Below are positions 22,340 through 36,000 of a stretch of DNA of 64,000 nucleotides, piece after piece. The DNA is taken from contig NC_083639.1 of NCBI RefSeq assembly GCF_963576545.1, forward strand, positions 21,236,118 through 21,300,117. The letters run 5' to 3'. Made by a program: the position numbers and the translations under genes. Under the pieces are notes generated by a model that saw only the letters and a program-made list of their open reading frames with translations, had not been told where the DNA came from and searched no databases. This stretch comes from Limanda limanda (lineage: Eukaryota; Chordata; Actinopteri; Pleuronectiformes; Pleuronectidae). Positions within the stretch are counted from its first letter, which is position 1, and every line of letters starts with the position of its first letter.

Positions 22340-23284
22340 TCTGGAGGGACCTGATGCCTTGATAGGGAAACGATGGAGTAAATCTCAACCCGGATTAAAA
22401 TGGGCTCCACCTTATACCAGCTCCAAATTATACTGTTAACTTCTCCATGGATCTCCTTACCTCCTGACCAAACTTGAAAGGGGCCTGGTTAATAGGACGC
22501 ACACAACAACTCACTCTTCGTTTCCTCCCTTTTTATTTTCAATCCACTTAAGCGCACAATGGAGGTTTGATGTTGATTGAAGATTGTTCACAGTTTTGTT
22601 TTCCAGGATTGATCTGACACAAATATGGAATTTCACAATATATAATAACATAATATGCATTTAACTGTACATAAGTACATACAAAATACAAAAACTCAAT
22701 ACTCTTCTAAGCAATAATAGTTGCATCACTCGTAATCAAGGTGAGTCAATTTGTAACCATTTTTATTAACTTATATTACTACCATAACAAATTTCCAATA
22801 TCACAATCGGATTAAATCTGTGTGTTCTTTTCCCACACCAACAGTGTCTTTGGTTAGGCCACGAGGTGAACGCCATCTTCTCTTTGTCTTTCTGCTGAGA
22901 CGCCAAGTGTCCACACAGGTTTTCACTTTTCTTAATGAGCCGGTGAATTGTCTGTTCTTTTTCTAATAACTCCGCTGGGAAAGGCAACCGAAAGTGAAAC
23001 TTAAATTCCAGCTGGTTCATTTGCACTACGTTATTCTGGTTTAAAGAGGATGTTTGATTATCATTTCTGCCTGTTTTATCTCAACATCGACACTGATGAT
23101 AACAATCATATTAAGTCAGATATAAAAATAATCTGCCTACAGGTACCTGGCTATAAATTAATAAATCCTGATGACACTGGTGGCCAACTATGGTCGGCAT
23201 CCTTAAGCTCAGACTAATGCGAGGTGAGTAGGTGCGAGTGAGCTTCCTCTGCATTGGTCAAAACAGTGAGTTGACAAATACAAG
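22340..23284. other. Non-coding stretch, no gene recognised
   Basis: Nothing recognised. A minus-strand frame around 22800-23026 (with the run AELLEKEQTIHRLI) has a protein-like look. However, it has no partner exon, and I do not recognise it, so no gene is called. Confidence 0.4.
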
Positions 23285-23381
23285 CTAGGTAGCTAGTGCT
23301 GTAGAGTCTACAGTGCTGTAGAGTCTACAGCACTAGCTACCTAGTCTACCTAGTCATAGTCTACTACAGTGTAGACTATGA
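23285..23381. repeat. Two adjacent inverted repeats (hairpins)
   Basis: Arms 23285-23313 and 23316-23344 are 29 bp each, complementary with one mismatch, separated by only two bases. A second hairpin follows with 11-bp arms 23354-23364 and 23371-23381 and a six-base loop. Both are read directly from the sequence. Confidence 0.9.
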
Positions 23382-23754
23382 TGTGAATTGATCTATAGTT
23401 ACATGATGTATAGAGTATATTTAAGTCAGACAACTTAAGTTACAAATGTTTATTACTGCGTCAGAACATAATTAGTGTTTGGCGTCTAGGCTCCGACTTC
23501 ATCACTTCATCAGATATGATTAAATAGATATAATGGGAGTGATGAGCATATATTTATAACCCCCCTCTGTGATCCTAGAGGTGGATGCTAGGGTGGTGGA
23601 GGGGCCGAATCCACCAGCACCAGTACTGACACAGCAGCAGGGGCAAGCAAAGGGAGTGAAGGGAAAGATTTGCAGCTAGAATAGCCCGTCCAATTGGGAG
23701 GGTGTGTATGATACAGGGTTGTGGAGAATGTGGAGTATCACATGGTTGGATGGC

Positions 23755-23940
23755 AAACCAGAGATTGTGATGGTGGATCTTGATCATGGACAGTGATGAT
23801 GGATAGTGTTCATGGTGGTGGAAGATGGTCTTGGATAGTGGTGATGGATCGGGACCTTGGTGGTGGATGATCATGATCATGGTGGTGGATGATGGTCGTG
23901 GATAGCGGTGATGGATGGTGACCATTGTAGTGGATCATGG
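23755..23940. repeat. GGTGGAT/GATGGT-rich degenerate minisatellite
   Basis: Repeated GTGATGGATG, GGTGGTGGA and GATCATGG motifs in irregular order, seen directly. The reverse strand gives an Ile/His/Pro-rich frame that is a repeat artefact. Confidence 0.7.
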
Positions 23941-24577
23941 ACTATAATTATAAGACTGCTTGATAAACAATATGCCTACTCACATGTTCTACAACTGGCA
24001 ATGACTCCTCCATTTCAATTGTCATTGCTGTCCAGTTCATCTCTATCAGACATTTTCAAATGTATGAATAATTTAAACATTAACACACCTTTCCATTAGG
24101 CTAAAAACAGTTTCCTCTAATCAATGTTGTAAATATAGTTAATTTGTTTTACTTACATTAAGACAAATTCAAGACAGCTGATATTTTCCCTCTTGTTTAA
24201 CCAATGAAATGCTGTCTTTTGTCTCTTCTTAAACCTTTTATATTTGAATGTTGAGGTTCAGAGTTTCAGACAGGTGTCACAGTCACATGTGAAGCACAGA
24301 TTTTTATATTTTGGATGTTTTAACATTTTCCTTAGCAATAAGGAGTCTTGCAACTAAACAGTATGTGTGCATTCTGTTCACCAATTCAGAATCCTGCATG
24401 TAAAAACACAGCATCATGCCGGTGCATGCACCGCCACTGAGTGGCAGGCAGCAAGTACTGCAGGTCATTTAACACCAAACCCCTCTTGCCCATTGCTCGT
24501 CCCCAGTTGCCCCCCGTACAGCACAGAGCTCAACGTCACAAAACAAGTAGTTAAATCCGTATAAAAAGTAGGTTGCC

Positions 24578-27080
24578 TTTATTAGAAGCTGGGAAACCAA
24601 AACATCATCGTTGTTAATACTTTTTTTGTAAGACCACAATATTGCCATTGCATCATCGCTTCGCACTTTTTCCACAACATGCAAAAGATTCAAGAGTTCA
24701 ACGTTCCTTTTTCCACTACTGACAAAAAGTGTCTCCACTTGGTCTTCTGTAAGAATCACAACTTGGCGTACATTTTTACATTGCCAGTACAACGGAAGGT
24801 AGATAGAAAAGAAACATCAAAAAACAGTACAACAGAAGTCGTAGAATGGATGAGAAAGGAGAAATTCATAGCCTTATGCCATGTGCCTCCGGTGGGATGA
24901 TGGCGAGGACTCTCACTCAAAGCCCTCACTGCTGTGAACTACAAGACAGTGTCTGATCCTACTGCAAACAGAGCTCTCCGAGCTTTACATCCGTATAAAC
25001 AACGTTTTTTTCTCCCCCTTATGTATTCCTTGTTTGTATCCAATTGTCTTAAAATGACATTAAGGACTGAGTGCCAATTTAGGACCTGAATATAGAAAAA
25101 ACACAGTAACCTTTTAATGACAGTCATAAAACAATCAAATGTGCTTCTGAACCAGGGACTAGGTTCGAGTGGGTCCTGCTCACATCTAGGACTGATTTCT
25201 AGTGCAGCCTTAGGACCAATCACAATTACTCCTGACCAACGCCTAATAAATTAGGTTTAGTTCCAAGACCATGAAAGCAACTTTTTCTTTTTCCATTTTT
25301 TTGCTTTGACATCAAACATTACTTATCGTAATAAAAGACAATCTCACAAGTGCTGCACCTGATCTCTGAGTCACTAGTTTTGAGATCATTTATGGCTTTG
25401 GATGTTATGCTGATCGTACAAACTGTTGACTTGTTGTAAGACTAATTCGCTGCTTGTAGCAAAGACCTAAAACAGAAGGACAGATTACATTCTCAGGCCT
25501 CTAGTGATGATATCAGAGCCACTACTGAAAACTCAACGAAAATTAAGGCATTAATAGACAAATGAACGCCAGATACATACTGAGCTACCCACTTCGTCAT
25601 TTCATCCCTTTCTGAGCCTCAGTACTGTACCACTCTGGATTTAAAAATGTGTCAGCTTTTGAAACACTAACGTGAGCAACAAAAACTACTCAGAAACAAA
25701 AGGGCATGGATAGCAACAGTAGGGGGCGCAGAGAAGAAAGAAAAGAGCAGGGACCGGAGTGAAGAAGGGAGGGATGGCTGGTCCAACCATCAGGCAGAAC
25801 AGATTGGATAGGGTCAACTTTTTTCTTTAAAATCAAGATACATTTTATTTCTTTTCTTAAAAAACAAACATTACAAAAAAAATCTGAATAGAGAATTATA
25901 ACAATGAACCAACAGGAGAAAAAACAACATTCATTTTTTTAACCCTCAAAAAAAAACAAAAAAAACAAAACAAAAAAACATCTCTTCTTGCATTTCATAA
26001 AAACAACAAAAAAGATATAGGGGTGCCTGGCACAACCGGTTGAATAAGAAGAAGCTGCAGCCGTGCGGTGAGGGGAGGATGATGTGATCTGAAAAGGGAC
26101 TTGGATGCTTCATGTAGCATCATTCGAAAGCCAAACATGTAACAACAGAAACCGTTCCACACAATGCTATGGGCCGACAGAAACAATAGAAGCCATACCC
26201 TCTTACAGGATTTACCCCACAGGCATACGAAGTTAAACAAGTACATAAAAACACACACATGTTGGCTTGAAATGTGTTATAGTGTCAGATGGTCTCGTAG
26301 CAAACACTCAGCAGTGACCCATCACTCTGCCACTAACACACTTTGATCGGGTTGATCTAAGAAGCTGCAGCTACAAGAGAAATACTTTTTAAAATAATGC
26401 GCTTCATTCTCCACACAGCCGCACAAGAGGTAAGGGCATGGATTTGTCTGCAAGAGGTTGGGTTCTTTAAAAATAAAATTAAAGGTTAAAAACTAAAGTG
26501 GCCCTGTTAAAACATGCTCCTGGTTTAAAAGCACAAGTACCAAAGAGGTTAAAGGCTTCAGCCCTTTGTCTGTGAGTGTGTGTTTGTGTGTGTTGACTTT
26601 GTAAATACAGCGCTCTAGTTACTGATACTGGGGAACTCTGAACAATACTCCCAGAGAGGACCGATATCAGTAAAGTGAACAGGGAAAATAAAGTGTGGGC
26701 AGTTGTTACGGATCGCAGATGATCGCAGGAGAGGGGTAAAAGAAAACCTTGTGAACTTGTGTGTCCACGATGGGGACGGATGCTCATAAGCACTGAGCTT
26801 TTCAAAAAGGCAGAAACTCAGAGACTGAGTTTTTAAAACTAAAACCAATAACATAAAAGATGAACACAGAGGGAGGGACGGGCTGACTGTCGACAATACA
26901 TGATCACAATTTCTGAGTTGAGGTGTGGGGTGGGGCAAACAAGAAAAAGCACACCAAGTCCAAACTATTGAGCCAGGCCACCGGGAGGAATAAAACAACA
27001 AAAAACTGGAGAAAAAAAAAGCAAAAAAGAGAGAAGAGACAGAGAGACGTGGAGGATGGGCATCAAACAGGTACCATCTT
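24578..27080 (-). other. nucks1: Presumed 3' untranslated region of nucks1
   Basis: Downstream of the nucks1 stop no other exon appears for more than 2 kb. AATAAA signals occur on the minus strand at 25844-25849 and 24578-24583. Mammalian NUCKS1 has a long 3' UTR, so a 1.2-2.5 kb trailer is plausible. The actual end cannot be fixed from sequence alone. The A-rich runs at 25860-25985 lie in this interval. Confidence 0.45.
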
Positions 27081-30000
27081 CTAATCTTCTCCAGAGGGTG
27101 CCTCCTCTTCTGAGCCATCCTCCTCCTCTTCGTCTTCCTCCTCATCCTCTCCTCCTGCGGCCTCCTTCGTCTTTTTGGGGGCAGGGGCGGTCTCTTTCTT
27201 CTCAACCTCCTCTTCTTCCTCCTCCAGGGGACTCTCGGGCTCCTCCTCCTCCTCCTCCTCCTCTTTGGGTGAGCTCTTCTCTAGGGCCTTGGCGCTGGGG
27301 CGCCCCTTCCCCTTTCCTTTCATTGGGCTGGGTGTCACTGCGGAAAAAACACAGAACTGTTAGTCATCATCAGATCATGTCCAGTCTCACTATTGATGGG
27401 TAAAATCATCAAGGGTCTTGTTTCCAGTAAGGAAGTATTTAACATAAAAGGGGAAACAGCCTGGCTCTTTCTAAACTTTAGATACATTTAACATGTTTCA
27501 ATACTTTCGATATGCTAAGAGGTGAAATCCTCAGATTTAAGGATAAGGGTAAAGAAAAATTTGCAATATGCAACATTTGAAGTTTGGTCCACTGATCATC
27601 TACTTAAACTTGTATGTGGTTTAACAAACCTCAAGGCAACTTGAGCAGAATTGGCAGAAAAATAATAAACACAAAAACATGTATATTCTGTCCCTCTGAG
27701 CCTTGGAGTCTGATCATGAGAAGAAGTTTTGCCAGGACAAACTAAATACATAGGTAGATGTTTAATTGCAGGGTTTCTCCTCAATGTCTGTGGCTGTGAT
27801 TGGACATCTCACCTGTGGCCTTTAGTCGTGGTTTGGGGCTTTTCTTCTCTTTCTTTTCTGGCCGTCCCCGTCGAATCACCTTCTTGGTTCTCTTCTTGGA
27901 GCGACCATAGTCACTGTCATCGTCATCCTCCACCATGAAGTCCTCATCGCTGCCAGACTCGTCGGCTGCACACAGAGTTGGGACATATATCCATCAGTTC
28001 CTACACTATGTGGTAATTAATTGGATACAAGTTCATGTAATATCAGGAATTATATACCTGACATAATCCTTACAGTTAACCAAGCCTGCTACCAACAATT
28101 ATTGCAAATATAATTTTTTTTTTTTTAAAGTAGGTTAAAGTAACAATTCTTTTTTGAATAAATTGTTGCAGTAGTACATACGGTCCAAGTAGGGTTCTTC
28201 TTGTTCTTCCTGCTCTTCATCCTCACTGCCTGCGTCACCCAGCAGGATCTCCCTCTGTTTGGACACTGCCTTGGAAGCCGCCTGTCGCACTGTACGCTTT
28301 CGACTTACTTCCTTGTCTTCATCACTGTCATCTACAAAACACAACACACACAATTTGTCATGTTTTGTATATAAGGAAATTCCCTCCATCTGAATTTCAA
28401 CTCAGACACATTCACAACAGAATTCATTCCGTTGCAGAGATCACGTGTTTTTGTTTACAGCACATAGACACCGGCTGTGTTCTCAAATGGGCTCCCCAGG
28501 ACTTTCTGTGGACTTACTAGGGTTACAGGCAGCAGAAATTCACAAATACACTTCCGCTGGAGAAACTGCAGAGGATCTCTGGAGTGCAGTGCATTTCTGA
28601 AAGCCGCTTTAGTCTTAAAGAAGCTGAGTAAGCACTAACAAAAGAGCCAGATCAAATTGACTCACACATATTAATAAACATGTCATATCCAAGTTATCCT
28701 CAAAGAGTTCACAATTGTGGGAAGCACTATGTTTACACAGCATGCCCATTTGGCCTGAATCGCATAGGCGAAGGGGCGGGCGGGAGTCCTATTTTAACCG
28801 GTCTGTATTATGCTATTAGGAGTTATTGTAGCCTGCAGCAAGGATGATTAGCAGCTGACAGATGTCTGCTAATCTCAACAATTTCTACCATAAATCCTCA
28901 AGCCCAACCCATAAACACTCAGAAGACATCACTTGAGGCAAATTACTCACTCAGCTACCTCTATACTTTTTCACACGCAGTGCTACTTAAAGCTACTTTA
29001 CATCCCTTTAAGGTCGATCAAATTAAAACCTGAAGCAGGATGCAGAAAGAGATTTCAAGACATTAAATGGTAAATGTTAATTAAATCTGAACTAATTCTG
29101 GCCGTCAGTGATTCACTGCGACCCTCCTCCATCCCATACACATGGAGTCTTTCTATCCAGAGCCTTGGTCAAGCCACTCATTATATTCTCTTCATCCTAT
29201 TTAAGCACCAAAAGTGTCTGGCTGTGTGTTTATTCCTATACTTCACACAGCCTCTAATTCTAAAATCATGACATCACAAGGTCTAATCAACTAATTGATT
29301 TCTCTTTGTGCAGGGCGATAAAAATGTTGTTTTGATTTTAATTTGAAAAATAAAGTTTTCTCGTGGTGGACATCGATTCACGGCGTTTAGTAGTTTAATC
29401 TATGGTGGTAACAGGGGTGCACCTCGATGAGCTCAAAGGTCTCTCTGATGTGGGAAGGCACACAGACTCAAGAGTGAGAGATAACTTCTCATGTGAGGGA
29501 AGGAACTGCATTGCTGCCACAACTGCAGCTGAAACTATGAGGTCTGCCTACCTGCGTGGACGGTAAAAACGCAACAACGTGAGCGAGGACACGCTGCAAA
29601 CAGCATTGCATACAACAAGTTAGAGTTCTTTGATGTTATTATGAGAAGTGTAAAACCAATGTTTTGGTTCATAATGAAACAGTGGTGGGACAAATTAGAA
29701 TATGATGGGCCACCAGTGTACATAACATAAATGTGAAACACTATTTATACTGTGTATCAAAGCAGATCTACAAATGTATAATATAATTTAATGAAGAATT
29801 TATCCGTAATTTAAAGAAAAAAACCTGCTACTTTGTAGAAGGAATAACCTGGATTGTTACCTGCAGGCCGTTTTCTCTTTGGCCCTCTCTTGGCGGGCTT
29901 CTCCACCACCTTGGGTTTCTTTCCCTTTTTCCCTTTCTTTTCTTCATAGTCACTTCCTCCTTCTTCATCCTCCTCCTCTCCAAATTCGTTGTCTTCCTCC

Positions 30001-33000
30001 TCGCTGCCAAAGTCTTCTGAAGCAGTGAAACAGGCGTAAGTCAGTGAGCTGATCAGTTGCCACTAATAAAAACCCTGCAGTTTTCACAGAGTACATGAGC
30101 CAACCTCCTTGTCTAAATCAGAAAACTAACAGACTTACCTGCTGAATCATTTTTGGGTTTAGAGACCTTTTCATCAGACTCCTCACTGGAACAAAGAATA
30201 GGCAAAAACAAAGTTTTATCAACTGGAGGAAGTGTAGCCTGGATACCAGGATCATGGTACAGATTTTACATAGTCATGTGGAACAATACTTAAACATGCA
30301 AGATTGGATATGTGCTGACAACTGCTCTTTTTGCATCAAAAAGCTCTTTAGCAAAATCAACACCTTGCTACTTTATTTTTTCTCCAATACACTGAACAAA
30401 ATGAATTCCCTCGTATTAGTTCTGTAAGGTGCAGCGCACTGACATGAAGATTCAACAGCACAATTATCAGACGGGACGGGATAATGGGGAGGATTTTTGC
30501 TGCCCAATATTAAGAAAGATTGGCATGTTGGCTTCTGGCATGTTGGCTTCAGGCATGTTCATTGATCGTTGTAGGAGTACAAGTGTAAAATACATCAACT
30601 CCGACACATTTCCGCACATCTGGCTGCTAACACAGGAGCTGCTGTACCCTAGACCCTCACGGCCACATCTGCTCCTCTCAGTGTTGATATTGTTAAGCAA
30701 CAGATGGCACAGGATTGATTTATATCCGTGCAAAATATGTGAATGGGTATTGTGTACGCGTGTGTGAATTAAAAAACATCACTATACAATCATCCAATTT
30801 ATCAAAATTGTCACAGCAGTAAATGTACTATTTGAACGTGTTATAGCCTTCTCTTCCAGGGACTCACCTGTCATCCTGCGAGTTCTTTGAACGCTTGTGC
30901 TTGGGCTCACGAGGGGCTGGGCGCACCTTCTTCGGCTTATTATCGCCATACTCCTCATCTATGGAGAAAGGACAAGATTTCCATCTTTCACTCGCTGAAC
31001 TCAACATGGACAACTTCTCAGACAATTGTTTTTTATTCAAGTCTCTAGACATGTCTTTGATTTGCAATGGTGATAATTGGATGTACTCTATAGTCCTCTA
31101 TTGTGTTTTTGAAGGGCCTCTCCAAGCCTTTGTGTCGAATTGTTGTGAACCAACCGTGAACAGCGGCTACGACTACATTATAGAGGAGATGTGCGTAAAA
31201 TTTGACATAATTGTTATGCTGAGAAACAGTCAAACTGTATTTGCCTAATATGAAGTTTTGACCTATTACTGTTCCTCAAAAGCATTAATGTCAAAACAGG
31301 ATTAATGAACAAAGAGACTTGTGGCCTTGTTCAGACTGCCTTTCCAAATTCTTTATTGGACTAGACGCCAAAAATACATGAGATGGGAATTTTTCTATTT
31401 AAACCAATGGGTGGTGGTTTTAAATGGGATTGCAACCGTTTACAGGTGTGCCTTAGTCTATTCGAATCAGATTTCAAAGCCGTGTTTCTGCTGGTAGCAT
31501 GTTTTGCAGCTTGCCATGCCAAAATCTTATCAAAACGTTTGGTTGCAGCCAGGACATCAGATTTGAAGTGACCGGTACAATCATGATCCGACACCATTGA
31601 TTAATAACTAAATAGATGTAATCACAAGGTTGTGTGTGCAGAATGACGAAGACGAGCAGACAGACAGCCACACACACACACAATCTGCTAGGAAATTATT
31701 ATTTATGACTGAATATTCTTTAAAATTTAAAGCTGGTATAAAATGGTTTCAAAATGACGACAACAATATAATCGCAATAATTTCTGCGACAATATGTCGT
31801 CCAACAAAATTGATTGTGACAGGCCTAGCTTACAATTTTAAATATGCATCAAGTGAGGTGTTGCCGTGCACAGTTAACAGCTTTAGTTCCCTGAGAAGCC
31901 TTTTCCACCAGGGCAGTTTCAAGCCCCTCGTAGCCAGTGCCTGATCTGTAACCAGTTTTGTGTTTGACAGCTAAAGAACTGGTTGCTGGTAAGTAAGAAC
32001 CGCTATGTTAGAGGCTGGGGCGGGATTACCCTGACGTGTAAATACAACAATGAATGTGCAGCTATAAAGAAAGATTTACTCGTTTAAGAAAAGTATTTGA
32101 CCATAATGTGATGATCAGTGCTTATATTGTGGCGTCATTTCAAACTACATTTAAACTGTAGAGATACAAAGACTGAGTCTCTGTCGGTGTGTGTGTGAGT
32201 GAGTGAGTAAGTGTATGCAAGAGAGAGAGAAGAGAGGGCGCAAGCATTCCACAAATTATGCAGCGCACAAGTCTAAACTGAATGAATGTCAAATCAGTGT
32301 GGGGACCACTGACCACTGTCATAGACTGACTGTGGTAGTCAGATTTTTGAATTGACAACCTTATTTTGTAAATTAAAGCACTTATATTATAACAGTAACA
32401 GTTTATAACACTATATATAAAGTGAGTTAATATTTGACTGCAAAGGCAACCACGTGCAGTAATATTGAAAATTGAGGGTGCACATTCTGATGCGTTGCAG
32501 CAGAATCCAATACAATTGAAGTCAATTGTGACCTGTTGTTCGGGTGTAATAAAACAGGAAAAAAACAAAAACATGCCTCCATACTGCTCCTGTGGTGTCA
32601 TCCAAGTGTCCGCAAGACCCAACATTCATATTCACCTCAAAACATTGTCATTTGCATTATGTTTTAAGTCCAAAAGTCTGCAATACTCCTCCTCAGAGAC
32701 ACGTTCAGGTACCCTCGAAACGCCCAAACACAAACGCAATATATGAATATTTAGGCTTGCGAACACTTGCATGACACCCAATGAGCAGTGCGGAGAGACA
32801 TTATCTTTTCTTTCTGTTTTAATACATCGGAAGAATAGGGCAACTTGGCTGCAACAATGTTTATCCTGGAAACTCTATCAGTCACTTCACCTAGCCCTCC
32901 ATCTGCATAGTGGTGAGTAGATTATGGGTGAATTTGAAACTATCCCTTTAAACAGCAAGTACTAGTTGCGAAGAGATTTTGCTTTACTGTTTCCACTGTG

Positions 33001-36000
33001 GGAGATAAGGCTTAAATAGCTATGGATGGATTCAACAATGTTAATAATCTATAATCAGGTCCACTTCATGGTGATACTTAATTTTTGTTTCACAGTTTTT
33101 AAATACTTTGTTCTGTCAGGAAATGAATTAGGATCAGGATTCTATCTGTGCTGTTACTGCATACACACTACGTTCAAACACACATGAAACCTCTCTTACC
33201 TGCATCGTCAGACTCGTTGAATTGTGAGTAGTTCACCACTTTCCTGTTCCTGTGAAGAAGAACAAATGGTGCATTAGATCATATTTTCAACAGGACATAA
33301 AACCTTCATTGCCCATGTCTGGTATTAGACAAATCAATGTATGCTGTAAGATGGGGGCATGTCTACAAAGATGTCAATTCATCAGGCAGCAATTTTTTCG
33401 GCTGTATTTTTAGTATTATTTGGTGTAGGAGGCCACAAACGGCCTCCAGCTGGGGGCACTGAACTGGACACTGAACCCCCTCCTTCAGTTTCAACGGCTC
33501 ATTTAGCAAAGTGTACGGGGAAGCCTCAGATGACACAGCCAACTATAGTTCAGGTAACACACACCTATAGAAATCTGCCTGGCACCTGACACGGACCTGA
33601 GATACTGTTCAGGTTAAATGCCACTGTGAATAAAAACACTAATACTTTTAATGAAAGTCAAAGGGTATTTGAAAATCACCCTTTAGACACAAATCTTAGA
33701 AGGTTTAAGAAGAAAACAATGGGTCGAATAATTTTAAATGCATTTTCTAAACCCAATTGCATCAAGTGCAGTGTTCACTGAACAACTGGTGATCACAAAC
33801 TAGATCTGCCCGGAAAACTGTCTGTTGACAAAAACACACTGGAGCAGTGTGGTGGTGGTGGTGGAACGGGACGGTAGAAGTGGTTAACAGCACCATAAAC
33901 CTTCAAGAAGCTAGATCACAACAGCAGGCCAACACACCACAGCAAAAGTCCCAAACATGAGCCAGTGACATGCACGCCACATCATTATTTACACCTCAAG
34001 GATATCAGAGAGCGCAAGATACAATTTTTTCCAACCATTTTAGTTCTAATGAGTCACCAGACAACAGTTCTTTGAGGGATCAATATATGACGCAGTGAGT
34101 CTCCGTCATGGGCCAGGGACCGACATAACTGATGGCTCAATGGCCCAGGGGTGGCAAAGGTTTATGCAGAGCAAGTTGATTGACCAGTTGTTACTTGTCT
34201 GTCCAAACAGACATCTATGTTCACTTCCTGTTTGGGTCATATCAGTCAGGATTTTTTCATCCCTGATTTGTCACACTCTAATCACGTGACCCTTTTCTGG
34301 ATGAAAACAAACGGTGCCATTCTCAACTTTCCAGATGTGAATGCAACATAGATAATGAATTACAAGTGTTACTGACCTTGTCCTTGCTCGCTGTTTTTGT
34401 GCAGTTAAATATATTCTGCACTTTATAATGCTACAATCACATGCCCAGTGTATGCAAATGGTCATGCGGTATGTTTGAGGCGTGTTAGTAGTGACCGCAT
34501 ATATCATAGGGAACTAAAGCTTGTCTGGATGGAGGTCGTATCCGTTTCACATGTTATTTTAAAATGAACATATTTTTGTTCATTTGTGGGATCCCAATAT
34601 TTTTACTTATTTTGACCTTTTATTATTCTTTGACGGTATTGTGTGACACTGGATCAATACATTTCCATCTGGATTTATTATGCAACTCTTCTTCTATGGA
34701 GAATTGAGAGCAACTGACAATCTGTCGATTCACATATTCAGACCATATACTGTACATTAAGAGACAAAATTGATGGCAAAATCATATTCCTAATGCCCTA
34801 GTGGCTGGATGCTGTATGAGTATAAATCCTGCCTTGTTCGTGTAAGTGGATGAAACATGGTACATATTAAATAATTTTTTTAAAGATGGTTTCTGTCATA
34901 TTTGTAATTCCCATCCCACTGATACTCATATACTTCTTATTGCCACACACTGCCACACACCCTCCTCCAAACACTGATCATTTGAACATTTGCACTGCTG
35001 TTACTTTTGTACTACTGTATTACTATAGTGTATTCATTTTTATATTTTTATCCTGCTCATAGTGTATTCATCATCCTTATATCTTACAATTCCTGTTAAA
35101 ACTGTAATATTCCATTTATATTACTTACTGTACAGATCTTATTTATTTACATTTTCACTTTAATATGCACAATACTCTGCACTTTTACGAGTGCAGAGTA
35201 TCAGGAATCAAGTGGGGGATGCCCTGCTTGATTAATCGAAATTTAATCATGATTACGATTATGGGGTCAAAGGATCGCCAAACTACTATAATCGAGTTGA
35301 AACGATTATTTGGCATTTTTTTCAGCTGACTGGCACTCACTTTCCAGCAGCTGTGGAGTGAAGGAGGCGAGTTGTGTGTGTGTGTGTGTGTGTGTCCTGC
35401 CATGTTCTCACATTGTTCAGGGAATGTCTGAAAGCAGCTTTAGAGTGGAAAGATATAATTGAAATGTTTTTACAGTAAGCAATATAAAGCCCCATATAGT
35501 TATCTGATTATCCTGTTGGATTGTTCCTTATAATTGAACAGCAAGGCAACAGCAGTTTCCATATTTTTAATGTCAAAATTGTACAGTGGAAACTCATGTG
35601 CATTTTTTCTTTTAGTTATAAAAGTAAAAAAATAAGAATTTTGTTTATTGAATGCTTAAAATAATGAAGATAATGGTTCCAAAACAAAAAATCTGTGAAC
35701 CTCATTAGTTAGGAATAAAAGTTACTTTGGATTGGGAAAAAACACCCCCAACATTGAAATGAAGCAAAGTGCTAAGATGTCTCTGCCTGCTGGAATTGTT
35801 TGAGCTGCAGAAACTTGAGGTGTTAGACAGTGGTTTGCTAAGATGAACAACCAGCAATGTTATTTTAACCTGAGACAGCGATGGTCAGCACAAGATAAAA
35901 ATAAGAAGCTGCCGCTTAACGTTCTGTACTTGCTGAAGCTAATGATTATTAGGGTCGGAGCTTGGCAAACCTGTACCCCAACACAAGCGTGCTATGCAGA

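Noticed and set aside
22766..23026. Minus-strand frame with a helical-looking charged run
   Set aside because: Composition is plausible for an exon, but there is no partner exon and no recognised homologue, so it was not called.
26615..27205. A 196-codon minus-strand frame, Arg/Lys-rich at its start
   Set aside because: It is a shifted frame through nucks1 exon 8 and its 3' UTR; the true frame ends EEEAPSGED.
27056..27403. Plus-strand frame rich in Pro/Ser opposite nucks1 exon 8
   Set aside because: It is the antisense shadow of the Glu-rich nucks1 C-terminus.
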